A DNA stretch of 64,000 nt from Bdellovibrio bacteriovorus. GTDB taxonomy: Bacteria > Bdellovibrionota > Bdellovibrionia > Bdellovibrionales > Bdellovibrionaceae. Below the pieces are notes generated by a model that made no database searches, was not told the origin of the DNA, and saw nothing but the letters and a program-made list of their open reading frames with translations. Shown piece by piece: positions 38,948 to 48,192 of the stretch (its first letter is position 1; every line of letters starts with the position of its first letter). The DNA is taken from the NCBI RefSeq assembly GCF_001592735.1, contig NZ_LUKE01000001.1:2096058-2160057 (forward strand), given 5' to 3'. The position numbers and the translations under genes are program-made.

Positions 38948-39012
38948 GACTCTATGCTAATATGAATCATTTCATAAAGTCAGCCTTTACTAGTTCCTCA
39001 TTTTTGAATACT

Positions 39013-39075
39013 GTTTCACCGTGTGAAACCGAGCCGCGTTCGGCCTCGGTCGAACCGTAGCTCCGGCTTACCGTC
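39013..39075 (+). other. Structured leader candidate upstream of apt
   Basis: Perfect 7-bp hairpin GTTTCAC/GTGAAAC (39013-39029, 3-nt loop) is followed by a GC-rich stem-loop of CCGAG/CTCGG type (about 39030-39050) and further short stems before the GGAG site of apt. There is no T-run after it, so it is more like a 5' leader structure than a terminator. No known riboswitch recognised. Confidence 0.35.
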
Positions 39076-39090
39076 CCTACAGGAGTATCC

Positions 39091-39588
39091 ATGAACTTAA
39101 AAAGCCTCATCCGCGACGTACCCAACTTCCCTAAAGAAGGAATTTTATTTCGCGACATGTCTCCACTTTTGCAGAACCCAGAAGCTCTGGATTTTGTGTC
39201 AAAAAATCTGGTGAAAAATGTCGACCTGGCAAAGATCGATTATTTTGCCGGCATTGAGTCACGTGGATTTATTTTGGCGGCGCACATGGCGGCGACCCAT
39301 AAAAAAGGTTTTCTGCCGATTCGTAAAGCGGGTAAATTGCCGCCACCCACGCAAAGAGTTTCTTATGCCTTGGAATATGGCAGTGCTGAAATCGAGCTGC
39401 CACTTGGAAAAGGCAACGTCATGATTGTCGACGATGTTTTAGCAACCGGTGGTACTTTGAAGGCGGCCATCGATGTGAGTCATGCAGCTGGTTATAATGT
39501 TGAAGCCGTGGCCGTCTTGGTGAATCTTACTTTCTTAAACCAAATGAAATTCAAAAATGCAGAGGTGATGTCCCTTGTTCAATATTAA
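39091..39588 (+). CDS. apt: Adenine phosphoribosyltransferase
   Basis: 165 residues with AGGAG before ATG 39091. The start (LIRDVPNFPKEGILFRDMSPLL) is the Apt signature, and the PRPP-binding motif VMIVDDVLATGGT is at about residues 110-122. It converts adenine and PRPP to AMP. The next gene, overlapping by 14 bases, is an MTA/SAH nucleosidase that releases adenine, so the pair forms a salvage unit; metK lies 1.3 kb further on. Confidence 0.95.
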   Translation: MNLKSLIRDVPNFPKEGILFRDMSPLLQNPEALDFVSKNLVKNVDLAKIDYFAGIESRGFILAAHMAATHKKGFLPIRKAGKLPPPTQRVSYALEYGSAEIELPLGKGNVMIVDDVLATGGTLKAAIDVSHAAGYNVEAVAVLVNLTFLNQMKFKNAEVMSLVQY

Positions 39589-40150
39589 CCAAGTTGCATT
39601 ATTGATGGCTTTGCCTGGGGAATCTCAAGGTCTTTTTGAAGGCGCCAACGTTCCCGTCATTTATACGGGCATCGGCAAAGTCAATGCGGCCTTTGTGGCG
39701 ATGGAGGCCATTCAAAAAACGCAGTGTAAGGTCATGATCAATTTAGGAACGGCCGGAAGCTCAAAATTTAAAACCCATGAGTTGGTGGAAGTAAGTACTT
39801 TCGTACAAAGAGATATGGATATTTCTCCTTTGGGTTTTAAAGTGGGAGAGACTCCTTTTGATCCAATTCCGGGCGCTATAGAATTGATTCCGTATTTTCC
39901 CGAACTGCCCAAGGGGATTTGTGGTACCGGGGATAGTTTTGAAACAGGGGTCCCAAAAGTCGCCTGTGACTTGGTTGATATGGAGGGATATGCGCTGGCT
40001 AAAGTGTGTCGCAAAATGGGCGTGCAGCTGATATCGCTTAAATATATTACCGATGGCGCGGATCATAACGCCCATAATGACTGGCAGGAAAATTTAATTT
40101 ATGGCTCTAAAAAGCTTTTTGAATACTATGGCCGGATGATAACCAAATAA
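39575..40150 (+). CDS. 5'-methylthioadenosine/S-adenosylhomocysteine nucleosidase-like protein
   Basis: 191 residues from TTG 39575 (AGAGGTG site inside apt). The phosphorylase/nucleosidase fold shows ALLMALPGESQGL at the start, GIGKVNAAFVA, MINLGTAGSS, and DMEGYALAKVCRKM with TDGADHNAH, the last two holding the ribose-binding Glu and the catalytic Asp. It is shorter than E. coli MtnN (232 residues). It cleaves MTA or SAH to release adenine for Apt. A related futalosine or purine nucleosidase cannot be excluded. Confidence 0.8.
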   Translation: MFNINQVALLMALPGESQGLFEGANVPVIYTGIGKVNAAFVAMEAIQKTQCKVMINLGTAGSSKFKTHELVEVSTFVQRDMDISPLGFKVGETPFDPIPGAIELIPYFPELPKGICGTGDSFETGVPKVACDLVDMEGYALAKVCRKMGVQLISLKYITDGADHNAHNDWQENLIYGSKKLFEYYGRMITK

Positions 40151-40281
40151 GAGCCCTGCCCACTATTTCGACAAAAAATATCTTCGATTTTTTAACTTTT
40201 CTTTTAACCGAAAGAAAATCCTAACCCGTCTCAAATTAAGGCTCATCTTTAGTCTAGGTGAGCCGATAAGAATTTTAGGCG

Positions 40282-40298
40282 CTTCCCGCAACGGGAAG
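40282..40298 (+). other. Perfect hairpin in the hpf leader
   Basis: CTTCCCG (40282-40288), CAA loop, CGGGAAG (40292-40298), ending about 10 bases before the AGGAG site of hpf. No T-run follows. A possible mRNA-stabilising or translation-modulating stem. Confidence 0.4.
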
Positions 40299-40317
40299 GC
40301 CGGGAACAGGAGACAAA

Positions 40318-40668
40318 ATGAAGATCAACTATACCTTCAAGCACTTAGACCATTCAGAATCTCTGCAGAACTATACGGAAGAACGTATGGGTGAGGTCGG
40401 GCGCTTTTTACTGAAGGAAGGTTACGGCAGCGTTTATTTCTCGAAGCAAAAAAATGAATTTTGCGTAGAGTTGTCGGTGAATACTCGCCAGAAATATTTC
40501 AAGGCGACGGGCTTTGCGTCGGACCCTTATGCGGCGGTGGATGCTGCGGCCGAGAAGCTAGAAAAACAGTTTTTAAAGGTGAATAAACAGTTTAAGAGCC
40601 ATAAAAAACCAGAGCAGACCAAAGAGGCTCGTACCGAGCATGTGATGCGTTGGAAAAAGGCGGCTTAA
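40318..40668 (+). CDS. hpf: Ribosome hibernation promoting factor, short form
   Basis: 116 residues, start ATG 40318 preceded by AGGAG. The protein begins MKINYTFKHLDHSESLQNY and shows the beta-alpha-beta-beta-beta-alpha layout with DPYAAVDAAAEKLEKQF near residue 77, typical of HPF/RaiA. It binds the 30S subunit and promotes dimerisation or inactivation of ribosomes in slow growth. It is the usual neighbour of rpoN, but here lies 5.3 kb from it with unrelated genes between. A terminator follows. Confidence 0.9.
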   Translation: MKINYTFKHLDHSESLQNYTEERMGEVGRFLLKEGYGSVYFSKQKNEFCVELSVNTRQKYFKATGFASDPYAAVDAAAEKLEKQFLKVNKQFKSHKKPEQTKEARTEHVMRWKKAA

Positions 40669-40697
40669 ACCGTCCTACCATTTAACTTAATTCAATC

Positions 40698-40731
40698 AAA
40701 AGGTGGCTCATTTTGAGTCACCTTTTTTCTT
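40698..40731 (+). terminator. Intrinsic terminator after hpf
   Basis: Stem AAAGGTG(g)CTC / GAG(t)CACCTTT around an ATTTT loop (about 40698-40725) followed by a T-rich tract (TTTTTTCTTTT). Confidence 0.85.
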
Positions 40732-40758
40732 TTGACCCTCATAGTCCGTTTTGCTAGG

Positions 40759-40853
40759 TTGACCGCTCGCTAATCGAAATAAATAAGATTAGGATGGTGA
40801 GGCCCATCTGAAGAGGCCCCGCCGAGCTCATTACACGTATGAGGAATACACGA
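40759..40853 (+). promoter_or_regulatory. metK promoter and short structured leader
   Basis: Promoter TTGACC (40759-40764), 17-bp spacer, AATAAG (40782-40787). The leader of about 60 bases can fold into a GATGG/CCATC hairpin (40793-40808) and a CTCAT/ATGAG hairpin (40827-40843) that covers the GAGGA ribosome binding site. This could control metK translation. It does not match a SAM riboswitch class that I can recognise. Confidence 0.4.
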
Positions 40854-42008
40854 GTGAAAAACTATCTATTTACCAGTGAATCCGTTTCCGAAGGACATCC
40901 CGATAAAATGGCCGATCAAATCTCTGACGGTATCTTGGATGCTATCTTAGCCCAAGACCCTAAGGGACGTGTTGCCTGTGAAACTCTTCTTACAACCGGC
41001 TTGATCGTGGTTGGCGGCGAGATCACGACATCTGCCAAAGTTAACTTTACAGACGTTGTTCGTGATGTTGTTAAGCGCATTGGCTATGATCACTCTGATA
41101 AAGGTTTCGATTACAAAACTTGCGGGGTGATGATCGCCGTGGGTCAACAGTCTCCAGATATCGCGGCGGGAGTTAAAGAAACTCTTTCTGACGATCAAGG
41201 TGCTGGTGACCAAGGTTTGATGTTCGGTTACGCGGTGAATGAAACTCCGGAATTGATGCCTCTAAGTATCGCGATGTCTCACAAACTTGTGAAGGACCTT
41301 GCGGCGATCCGTAAAGCTAACAAAGTAGATTGGTTGCGTCCGGATGCAAAATCTCAAGTGACTGTTCAGTACGAAAATGGTGTGGCGAAACGCATCGATA
41401 CGATCGTTATTTCTACGCAACATGCGGACTCGGTAAATAACTCTACAATCAAAGAATTCATCACCGAAGAATTGATCAAAAAATCAATTCCTTCTCAATG
41501 GATCGACGCGAAAACTAAATTCCACATCAATCCAACAGGCCGTTTCGTAACGGGTGGCCCCATGGGTGACGCGGGTTTGACCGGTCGTAAAATTATCGTG
41601 GACACTTATGGTGGCCACGGGGCCCACGGCGGTGGTGCGTTCTCTGGAAAAGACCCTTCAAAAGTGGATAGATCCGCTGCTTATGCGGCACGTCATATTG
41701 CTAAGCACATTGTCGGTGCCCAGCTTGCAGAGCGTTGCTTAGTTCAGGTGGCGTATGCCATTGGTGTTGCTGAGCCCGTAAGTATCAACATCAATGACTA
41801 CGGAACAAGCAAAGTTGGCACTGAAAAATTGGAGCAAGCCGTTCGCAAAGTCTTCGATTTGCGCCCAGCTCGCATTACGAAGGATTTGGACCTTCTTCGC
41901 CCGATTTACAGCCCGACAGCGTCTTACGGTCACTTTGGTCGCCAAGAAGAGGGCTTCACTTGGGAGCGTTTAAACAAAATCGAGCAGCTTAAAGAAGCTG
42001 TGAAATAG
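40854..42008 (+). CDS. metK: S-adenosylmethionine synthetase
   Basis: 384 residues from GTG 40854, preceded by GAGGA at 40841-40845; an ATG at 40839 lies inside that site. The N-terminus [22 protein letters not shown] is canonical, with [14 protein letters not shown] and [15 protein letters not shown] as ATP/metal and phosphate motifs. It makes SAM from methionine and ATP. It lies close to the MTA/SAH nucleosidase and Apt, the two steps that recover adenine from SAM by-products. A perfect terminator hairpin follows. Confidence 0.97.
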   Translation: MKNYLFTSESVSEGHPDKMADQISDGILDAILAQDPKGRVACETLLTTGLIVVGGEITTSAKVNFTDVVRDVVKRIGYDHSDKGFDYKTCGVMIAVGQQSPDIAAGVKETLSDDQGAGDQGLMFGYAVNETPELMPLSIAMSHKLVKDLAAIRKANKVDWLRPDAKSQVTVQYENGVAKRIDTIVISTQHADSVNNSTIKEFITEELIKKSIPSQWIDAKTKFHINPTGRFVTGGPMGDAGLTGRKIIVDTYGGHGAHGGGAFSGKDPSKVDRSAAYAARHIAKHIVGAQLAERCLVQVAYAIGVAEPVSININDYGTSKVGTEKLEQAVRKVFDLRPARITKDLDLLRPIYSPTASYGHFGRQEEGFTWERLNKIEQLKEAVK

Positions 42009-42042
42009 TTTTTGCGTTCGTTCTTTAAAAAAGCTAATCATT

Positions 42043-42079
42043 GCGCCGAGTTGTTTGTAGCAACTCGGCGCTTCTTTTT
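42043..42079 (+). terminator. Strong intrinsic terminator after metK
   Basis: Perfect 11-bp stem GCGCCGAGTTG (42043-42053)/CAACTCGGCGC (42061-42071) with a 7-nt loop, followed by TTCTTTTT. Confidence 0.92.
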
Positions 42080-42124
42080 GTACTCTCGGGCGATCTCTGC
42101 ATTCAGTTTAAGATTGGGAATTTA

Positions 42125-43924
42125 ATGGATCCGAAATTTATACGAAACTTTTCTATTATCGCGCACATCGACCACGGTAAATCGACTTTGGCCGATGGAC
42201 TTCTTGCTGCGACCGGATCCTTATCAGACCGTGAAAAGAAAGAACAATTCCTAGACAATATGGAGCTGGAGCGCGAGCGTGGTATCACCATCAAAGCGCA
42301 AACTGTGTGTTTGGATTTTAAATCTAAAGACGGCAATCAATACCAAATCAACCTGATCGATACGCCGGGGCACGTGGACTTTTCTTACGAGGTGTCTCGT
42401 TCGTTAGCCGCCTGTGAAGGTGCGATCTTGGTTGTCGATGCGGCCCAGGGGGTTGAGGCGCAGACATTGGCCAATGTTTATTTGGCGATGGAAAATAACT
42501 TAGAAATCATTCCGGTTTTAAATAAAATCGATCTTCCATCAGCAGATCCAGAGGGAGTGGCAAAACAAATCGAAGACACCGTGGGCTTAGACACAACGGG
42601 GATCATTCACGCATCGGCTAAAGAAAAAATCGGCATCACAGATATCTTGGAAGCCATCGTTGAAAAAGTGCCACCGCCGAAAGCGGATCGATCGCTTACG
42701 GCACGTGCGTTGATTTTTGACTCGTGGTTTGATGCTTATCAAGGCGTTGTGGTCCTGGTTCGTATGGTGGATGGAGTCATCAAAAAAGGTGATAAGATCA
42801 AGTTCATGGCGACCGACCGTGATTACGAAGTTTTGCGTATGGGTAAATACAAACCTTTCCCGGCGCCTCAAGATGTTCTTGAGGCCGGGGAGGTGGGTTT
42901 CATTATTTGCGGTATTAAAGACATCCGTGACGTTAAAGTCGGTGATACGGTGACGGCGGCAAAACACGGTGCGATCGAACCGTTGCCGGGCTTCCAAAAA
43001 ATCAAGCCGATGGTTTTTGCCGGGATCTTCCCGGTGGTTGCTTCCGAATATGAAAGCTTAAAAGATGCTTTGGATAAACTGTGCTTAAATGACTCATCGC
43101 TGACTTTCGAAATTGAAAAATCGGCGGCTTTGGGCTTTGGCTACCGTTGCGGTTTCTTAGGTCTTTTACATATGGAAATCGTCCAAGAACGTTTAGAGCG
43201 TGAGTTCAATTTAGATTTGATAACAACAGCGCCCACGGTTGTTTATCGAATTACGAAAACCGATGGCACCGAGATGTTGCTTGAAAATCCAACGGGCATG
43301 CCAGAAGAAACTCAAATTGCAAAATTTGAAGAACCTTACGTAAAGGTGACTTTGCATACGCCAACAGAATACATCGGTGGTATCTTAAAACTTTGTGAAG
43401 ACAAACGTGGATTCCAATTAAAAATGGAATACGTGACGGATAAAAAGGTCATCATTGAATACAAACTTCCGATGAATGAAATGGTGATGGATTTCTATGA
43501 CCGTTTGAAATCAATCTCTAAGGGATACGCTTCTTTAGAGTATGAATTCATGGGTTTTGAAGAATCTGACTTAGCGAAATTAGATATTTTAATTAACGGT
43601 GAGCCCATTGATGCGTTGTCCTTAATTGTGCATAAATCAAAAGCCGTGACTCGTGGACGTAAGTTGACTGAAAAAATGAAAGAGCTCATTCCTCGTCAGC
43701 AGTTCCAAATTGCGATTCAGGCGGCCATTGGTTCTAAAATCATCGCCCGTGAGACGGTGGGAGCGTTGAAAAAAGACGTGACCGCGAAGTGTTATGGTGG
43801 TGATATTTCCCGTAAGCGTAAACTTTTAGAGAAGCAAAAAGAGGGTAAAAAGCGCATGAAAGCGATCGGAACGGTCGACGTGCCTCAGGAAGCCTTCCTT
43901 GCGATTCTTAAAGTCGAAGACTAG
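42125..43924 (+). CDS. lepA: Elongation factor 4 (LepA) GTPase
   Basis: 599 residues from ATG 42125 (GGGAA shortly upstream); an in-frame ATG at 42041 lies in the terminator and is not used. The G1 motif [10 protein letters not shown]3 DTPGHVDF and G4 NKID are present, then the LepA-specific C-terminal domain (about 490-599; [22 protein letters not shown]). It helps ribosomes with translocation or assembly. As in E. coli, a signal peptidase gene (lepB) follows at once, 33 bases away. Confidence 0.95.
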   Translation: MDPKFIRNFSIIAHIDHGKSTLADGLLAATGSLSDREKKEQFLDNMELERERGITIKAQTVCLDFKSKDGNQYQINLIDTPGHVDFSYEVSRSLAACEGAILVVDAAQGVEAQTLANVYLAMENNLEIIPVLNKIDLPSADPEGVAKQIEDTVGLDTTGIIHASAKEKIGITDILEAIVEKVPPPKADRSLTARALIFDSWFDAYQGVVVLVRMVDGVIKKGDKIKFMATDRDYEVLRMGKYKPFPAPQDVLEAGEVGFIICGIKDIRDVKVGDTVTAAKHGAIEPLPGFQKIKPMVFAGIFPVVASEYESLKDALDKLCLNDSSLTFEIEKSAALGFGYRCGFLGLLHMEIVQERLEREFNLDLITTAPTVVYRITKTDGTEMLLENPTGMPEETQIAKFEEPYVKVTLHTPTEYIGGILKLCEDKRGFQLKMEYVTDKKVIIEYKLPMNEMVMDFYDRLKSISKGYASLEYEFMGFEESDLAKLDILINGEPIDALSLIVHKSKAVTRGRKLTEKMKELIPRQQFQIAIQAAIGSKIIARETVGALKKDVTAKCYGGDISRKRKLLEKQKEGKKRMKAIGTVDVPQEAFLAILKVED

Positions 43925-43957
43925 TTCGGCCGTTTCGACGACCTTGAAGGAGTTAGT

Positions 43958-44728
43958 ATGAGTGAGAAAAAAGATAAGGGTGGTTGGAACTTTAGAACCA
44001 AAATCTTTTGGACAGAAGGTTGGGGATCTTTATTCCTGGCTGTGTTTATTGCCTTGTTCATTCGTTGGGGATTTATTGAAGCTTACGTAATTCCTTCAGG
44101 TTCAATGCTTCCTTCGCTTTTAATTCACGATCATATTTTTGTGAACAAATTGACTTACGGATTGCGAGTTCCTTTTAGCGAAAATTGGTTGGTAAAATTC
44201 AACGAACCAAAGCGTGGGGAAGTGATTGTTTTTAAGTTTCCTAAGGACATGAGCACATTCTTTATCAAGCGTATCGTTGGCGAGCCGGGCGATAAGATTT
44301 ATTATGAAAATGGAACTCTTTACATCAATGACAAGCCTGTCGATAAAAAAGTTCCTTTAAGCACGGCCGATTTTGCGTGGCTTCGCGATGCGGACTTCCA
44401 ACGTGATGGCAACATCAACGACAGCCGCGAAAACTACGTTCAGTTTGCGGAAGAATTGCCAGGCAAGAATCACTCGATCTTGCTTCGTAAAGGCGACATC
44501 TATGAAACTTATGGCCCCGTGGTCGTTCCCGATGATCACCTGTTTGTTATGGGTGACAATCGCATGAACTCCTCAGACAGCCGTGTGTGGGGGTTCTTGC
44601 CTAAGAAAAATATCTTAGGTCGTGCCATGTTCGTGTGGCTTTCTTGTGAAGAGACTATTCCGGCATTGCCGTTCTTGTGTAATCCGATCACGATTCGCTG
44701 GGGACGATTCTTCCATCCCGTGAACTAG
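43958..44728 (+). CDS. lepB: Signal peptidase I, copy 1
   Basis: 256 residues; an AAGGAG site precedes ATG 43958. One N-terminal transmembrane helix (about 22-40) leads to the catalytic Ser49 in PSGSMLPSL and general-base Lys104 in FFIKRIVGEPGD. The C-terminal GDNRMNSSDSRVWGF box is intact. It removes signal peptides at the inner membrane's outer face. An insert of about 45 residues lies between box D and the GDNR box. Its stop overlaps the GTG of copy 2 by one base. First of three tandem paralogues. Confidence 0.92.
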   Translation: MSEKKDKGGWNFRTKIFWTEGWGSLFLAVFIALFIRWGFIEAYVIPSGSMLPSLLIHDHIFVNKLTYGLRVPFSENWLVKFNEPKRGEVIVFKFPKDMSTFFIKRIVGEPGDKIYYENGTLYINDKPVDKKVPLSTADFAWLRDADFQRDGNINDSRENYVQFAEELPGKNHSILLRKGDIYETYGPVVVPDDHLFVMGDNRMNSSDSRVWGFLPKKNILGRAMFVWLSCEETIPALPFLCNPITIRWGRFFHPVN

Positions 44729-45426
44729 TGGAATCAAATCAACAACCGCAGAAAAGCTTAAAAGGAACTTGGAATCAGGCGATTCTAACGTTCCTTTTTC
44801 CGATTTTGCTGGTGCTAACTGTCCGCTGGGCGTTGGTTGAACCTTTCGTAATTCCTTCAGGAAGCATGATTCCCAATCTTTTGATTCATGATCATATCTT
44901 GGTAAAAAAATTCGCTTACGGATTGCATGTGCCTTTTGCTGAACCTTGGCTTGTTCAGTGGTCGCAGCCGGAACGGGGCGAAGTGATTGTTTTTCGTTAT
45001 CCTGAAAATCCCGATGTCTATTACATCAAACGTCTGATTGGTTTGCCCGGGGACCTTGTGCAAGTGAAGGCGGGACGAGTCACTGTCAATGATCAAGAGT
45101 TTAAGATGACCCCGACGACGGGTGACGACGGGTCTTTTCAATATTATAAAGAAAACAACGGATCTAAAGAATACACCGTCAGATTTTTTCCCGACACTTC
45201 TGGTGACGTGCAAACCTTTGAAGTGCCCCAAGGAAATTACTTTTTCATGGGGGATAACCGCGATCAATCCAGTGATTCTCGCGTTTGGGGCTTTGTGAAA
45301 AATGATTATATCATCGGAAATGCATCGCTGATTTGGCTTTCTTGTCACAGCACTTTGCCGACGATGTCTTTTGTTTGCGATCCGTCACAAATCCGTTTCA
45401 ATCGACTGTTTAAAAAAGTTCAATAG
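44728..45426 (+). CDS. lepB: Signal peptidase I, copy 2
   Basis: 232 residues from GTG 44728, overlapping the stop of copy 1. The catalytic residues are Ser46 in PSGSMIPNL and Lys101 in YYIKRLIGLPGD, and the GDNRDQSSDSRVWGF box is present. It closely resembles copy 1 (shared LLIHDHI and KKFAYGLHVPF/NKLTYGLRVPF segments), so this is a recent-looking duplication. It is likely active, with perhaps different substrate preference. Co-transcribed with copy 1. Confidence 0.92.
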   Translation: MESNQQPQKSLKGTWNQAILTFLFPILLVLTVRWALVEPFVIPSGSMIPNLLIHDHILVKKFAYGLHVPFAEPWLVQWSQPERGEVIVFRYPENPDVYYIKRLIGLPGDLVQVKAGRVTVNDQEFKMTPTTGDDGSFQYYKENNGSKEYTVRFFPDTSGDVQTFEVPQGNYFFMGDNRDQSSDSRVWGFVKNDYIIGNASLIWLSCHSTLPTMSFVCDPSQIRFNRLFKKVQ

Positions 45427-45467
45427 AATCACTAGAATTTGCTCTCCGTTACGTCTAGACTTAAAGA

Positions 45468-46145
45468 ATGAATCGTTGGCGGGAGTATTTAACAACATTA
45501 GTCCTAGCAGTTCTTTTTGCTCTGTTTGTGCGCAGTTTTTTGCTGACCGCTTATAAAGTGCCGACCGGTTCCATGCAGCCTACTTTAAAATCTGGCGACT
45601 TTATTTTTTCTTCGCGACTGTCTTACGGCGTTCCGATGCCCTTTTCATCTCAGCGTTGGAATGAAATATTTCCGGAAAGAGGGGATTTGGTCGTTTTTAC
45701 TTATCCGGAGTCTCCGACAATCACTTACGTAAAGCGGGTGGTGGCATTGCCGGGGGATAAAGTGCAGATCTCTCAAGGCCGGTTGTCCATCAATGATCAG
45801 CCCTTGGAGTACCGCCTTATTTCGGGTGAGGACCGCGATAATCCCAATCCACAGCTTTTTGATATCTTTGAAGAAAAGTCCGAAAGTCATATTCGTCGCG
45901 TGATCTTCCAAAAGCAATCTGAAGAGAAAGATTTCGGGCCCCTCGTTGTTCCACCGGGAGAGGTTTTCCTTCTTGGGGACAATCGCGATGCTAGTGACGA
46001 CTCGCGCTATTGGGGCACGGTTCCGATGGATCGCGTGGTGGGTGAAGTCGTCTTAATTTGGCTCTCGCTGGATTGGCAAAAGAAATGGGGCGGCGATCGT
46101 TACCCTTCAGTGCGTTGGGAAAGAGTTTTTTCTTCCGTTCAATAA
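45468..46145 (+). CDS. lepB: Signal peptidase I, copy 3
   Basis: 225 residues from ATG 45468. The catalytic Ser35 lies in PTGSMQPTL and Lys89 in TYVKRVVALPGD, followed by GDNRDASDDSRYWGT. It is more diverged from copies 1 and 2 than they are from each other, with a shorter N-terminus and different linker. It is 41 bases downstream of copy 2. The box residues predict an active enzyme. Its own promoter is not evident. Confidence 0.92.
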   Translation: MNRWREYLTTLVLAVLFALFVRSFLLTAYKVPTGSMQPTLKSGDFIFSSRLSYGVPMPFSSQRWNEIFPERGDLVVFTYPESPTITYVKRVVALPGDKVQISQGRLSINDQPLEYRLISGEDRDNPNPQLFDIFEEKSESHIRRVIFQKQSEEKDFGPLVVPPGEVFLLGDNRDASDDSRYWGTVPMDRVVGEVVLIWLSLDWQKKWGGDRYPSVRWERVFSSVQ

Positions 46146-46153
46146 TCAGTCCG

Positions 46154-46182
46154 TTGACAGAACGGGCTTCGGGCCATAGGCT
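46154..46182 (+). promoter_or_regulatory. pyrB-carA-carB promoter
   Basis: TTGACA (46154-46159), 17-bp spacer, TAGGCT (46177-46182). The start point would fall only a few bases before the pyrB ATG (46193), so the mRNA is probably leaderless or nearly so. No Shine-Dalgarno is visible. Confidence 0.55.
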
Positions 46183-46192
46183 TGGGTTCTAG

Positions 46193-47128
46193 ATGTCATC
46201 TAGAAATAATAAATCTCTCATTGATCTTTCTTCTCTCGAAAAAACAAAAATAGACCGTCTTTTCTCTGTGGCAGACGAGATTTCGGAAGGCCGGAGCTTT
46301 GGTTTGGCCGATGCCAAACGCGGCTCTGCTATTCCCTTTGAGGGCTTCGGAAAAACCGGAGCCCTTTTGTTTTTTGAAGCCAGCACGCGCACCCGTATGA
46401 GCTTTGAAACGGCCTGCGCGCGATTGGGAATTTACCCTCTGCGCTTGGATGGAAAATCTGGCAGCAGTTTGGAAAAGGGTGAAACCTTCGAAGACACCAT
46501 CTTGAACGTCAATGCGATGAAGCCGTCATTTCTGGTCATTCGCTGCGGGGATGAGCTTGATTTCCATGATATTGCAAAAAAAATCAACACGCCGATTTTA
46601 AATGCCGGCTGGGGTAAGCGCGGTCACCCGACGCAAGCGCTGTTAGATGCTTATACAATTCGCAAGCATCTGGGCACCTGTGAGGAGCAAAAAGTTTTGA
46701 TTGTGGGCGATGTTCGTCACAGTCGCGTGGCGGCTTCGCACTTTGAATTATCAAAAAAGCTGGGCTATGAGGTGGCGTTGTGCGGACCTAAAGAATTCTT
46801 GCCGGAACACTCTCAAGTAAAAGTTTTCAGCTCTTTAAAAGAGGGTTTGCAGTGGTCCACGGCCGCGATGGCGTTGCGAGTGCAGTTAGAGCGTCATGAA
46901 AATAAATATTCTTTGGCGGACTATCGTCGTGATTACGGATTTACTAAAGAGAATTTAAAAGCTTTATCATCCAAAGCCCTGATCATGCATCCAGGCCCGA
47001 TCAATCAAGGGACTGAGCTTGACTCAGAAGTTTTGCAAGACCCTCGTTGCCAGGTTTTAGATCAGGTTTCTAACGGCGTCTTCATTCGTCAGGCATTAAT
47101 TTATCTCACACTTTCGGAGGAAAAATGA
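46193..47128 (+). CDS. pyrB: Aspartate carbamoyltransferase
   Basis: 311 residues. The carbamoyl phosphate motif STRTRMSFE (about residue 63), HPTQALLDAYT (about 140) and HPGPINQGTE (about 265) are in place. The enzyme forms carbamoyl aspartate, the committed step of pyrimidine synthesis, in the cytoplasm. The stop overlaps the carA start (ATGA at 47125-47128), so supply of carbamoyl phosphate and its use are coupled. No regulatory subunit pyrI is in the window. Confidence 0.95.
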   Translation: MSSRNNKSLIDLSSLEKTKIDRLFSVADEISEGRSFGLADAKRGSAIPFEGFGKTGALLFFEASTRTRMSFETACARLGIYPLRLDGKSGSSLEKGETFEDTILNVNAMKPSFLVIRCGDELDFHDIAKKINTPILNAGWGKRGHPTQALLDAYTIRKHLGTCEEQKVLIVGDVRHSRVAASHFELSKKLGYEVALCGPKEFLPEHSQVKVFSSLKEGLQWSTAAMALRVQLERHENKYSLADYRRDYGFTKENLKALSSKALIMHPGPINQGTELDSEVLQDPRCQVLDQVSNGVFIRQALIYLTLSEEK

Positions 47129-48192
47129 ACAAAGGCTATCTGGTTTTAGAAAGCGGAGAAGTTTATCAAGGCCTTTGGAATGGGGGCCACGATCGCGCCG
47201 GTGAGGTTGTTTTTAACACCTCTCACTCCGGTTACGAAGAAATCGCGACCGATCCTTCTTATTTTTCACAAATTGTGGTGATGACCGCCCCCATGCAAGG
47301 GAACTATGGGGTTGCTGATGAAGTTTGGGAATCGAGCCGAATCTGGATTGAGGGCTTTATTTGTCTTGAAGTGCAAGACACCGAGCGCGATCAGGCTTGG
47401 AAAAAAAGACTGACGGAGGCCGGGATTCCACTTCTTTCGGAACTCGACACGCGCCAACTGGTTTTGCGCTTACGCTCTGGGGGAACTCCTTGGGGAGCGA
47501 TCGTGCACGCCAAGAATGAATCGGAAGCAAAACAAAAGGCCGCCGCATTAATAGCGGAAAAGAAAAAATTAGATAAAGATTGGGTTTACTTGGCCTCGCG
47601 CAAAGAAGCCGAAGTCCGCCGTGGAGATAATATGGTGGGCCCGAAAGTGGCGGTGCTTGATTTCGGCAGCAAAGAAAACATCTTGCGTGAGCTGCAAAAC
47701 CGTTGCTCGGAAATTAAGATTTTCAACAGCCGCTCTTCGGTTCAGGAAATCATGGATTATAAGCCTGACGGCGTCATGTTGACAAATGGGCCCGGGGACC
47801 CGGCGGATGTGAAGGTGGCTATTGGAACTGTTCGTGAACTTTTAGGTGTTAAGCCCATTTTTGGGATTTGCATGGGCCATCAGGTTTTAGCCCTGGCATT
47901 AGGAGCTAAAACCTATAAGTTGAAGTTCGGTCACCGGGGCAGCAATCATCCGATTCGCGACACCGTGCTTAATCAGATTTATATGACCAGTCAGAACCAC
48001 GGTTATGCAGTTGAACAGGAAAGTCTTCCTCCGGACGTCCAGGTCACGCACGTGAACCTAAATGATGGCACTGTGGCAGGTTTTTATAGTGATAAAAAGA
48101 AATGTTTGGGAATACAATATCATCCGGAAAGTTGTCCTGGACCGCATGAAGCGTCCGGACTGTTTAGCTATTTTATAGAGCGGATGATATGA
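47125..48192 (+). CDS. carA: Carbamoyl-phosphate synthase, small (glutaminase) subunit
   Basis: 355 residues with a GGAGG site before ATG 47125. The N-terminal CPSase small domain (to about 155) and the class I glutamine amidotransferase domain (about 170-350) are clear. The nucleophile Cys249 lies in GICMGHQ, and the His-Glu pair in YHPESCPGP at the C-terminus. It supplies ammonia to CarB. The stop overlaps the start of the unknown gene (ATGA). Confidence 0.96.
   Translation: MNKGYLVLESGEVYQGLWNGGHDRAGEVVFNTSHSGYEEIATDPSYFSQIVVMTAPMQGNYGVADEVWESSRIWIEGFICLEVQDTERDQAWKKRLTEAGIPLLSELDTRQLVLRLRSGGTPWGAIVHAKNESEAKQKAAALIAEKKKLDKDWVYLASRKEAEVRRGDNMVGPKVAVLDFGSKENILRELQNRCSEIKIFNSRSSVQEIMDYKPDGVMLTNGPGDPADVKVAIGTVRELLGVKPIFGICMGHQVLALALGAKTYKLKFGHRGSNHPIRDTVLNQIYMTSQNHGYAVEQESLPPDVQVTHVNLNDGTVAGFYSDKKKCLGIQYHPESCPGPHEASGLFSYFIERMI

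Noticed and set aside
40759..40853. Known SAM riboswitch upstream of metK
   Set aside because: Core sequences of SAM-I, SAM-II, SAM-III and SAH classes are not present by eye; recorded only as an unassigned structured leader.
42041..42124. Longer LepA with extra N-terminal 28 residues
   Set aside because: The extension lies across the metK terminator; LepA proteins begin at the MDPKFIRNF position.
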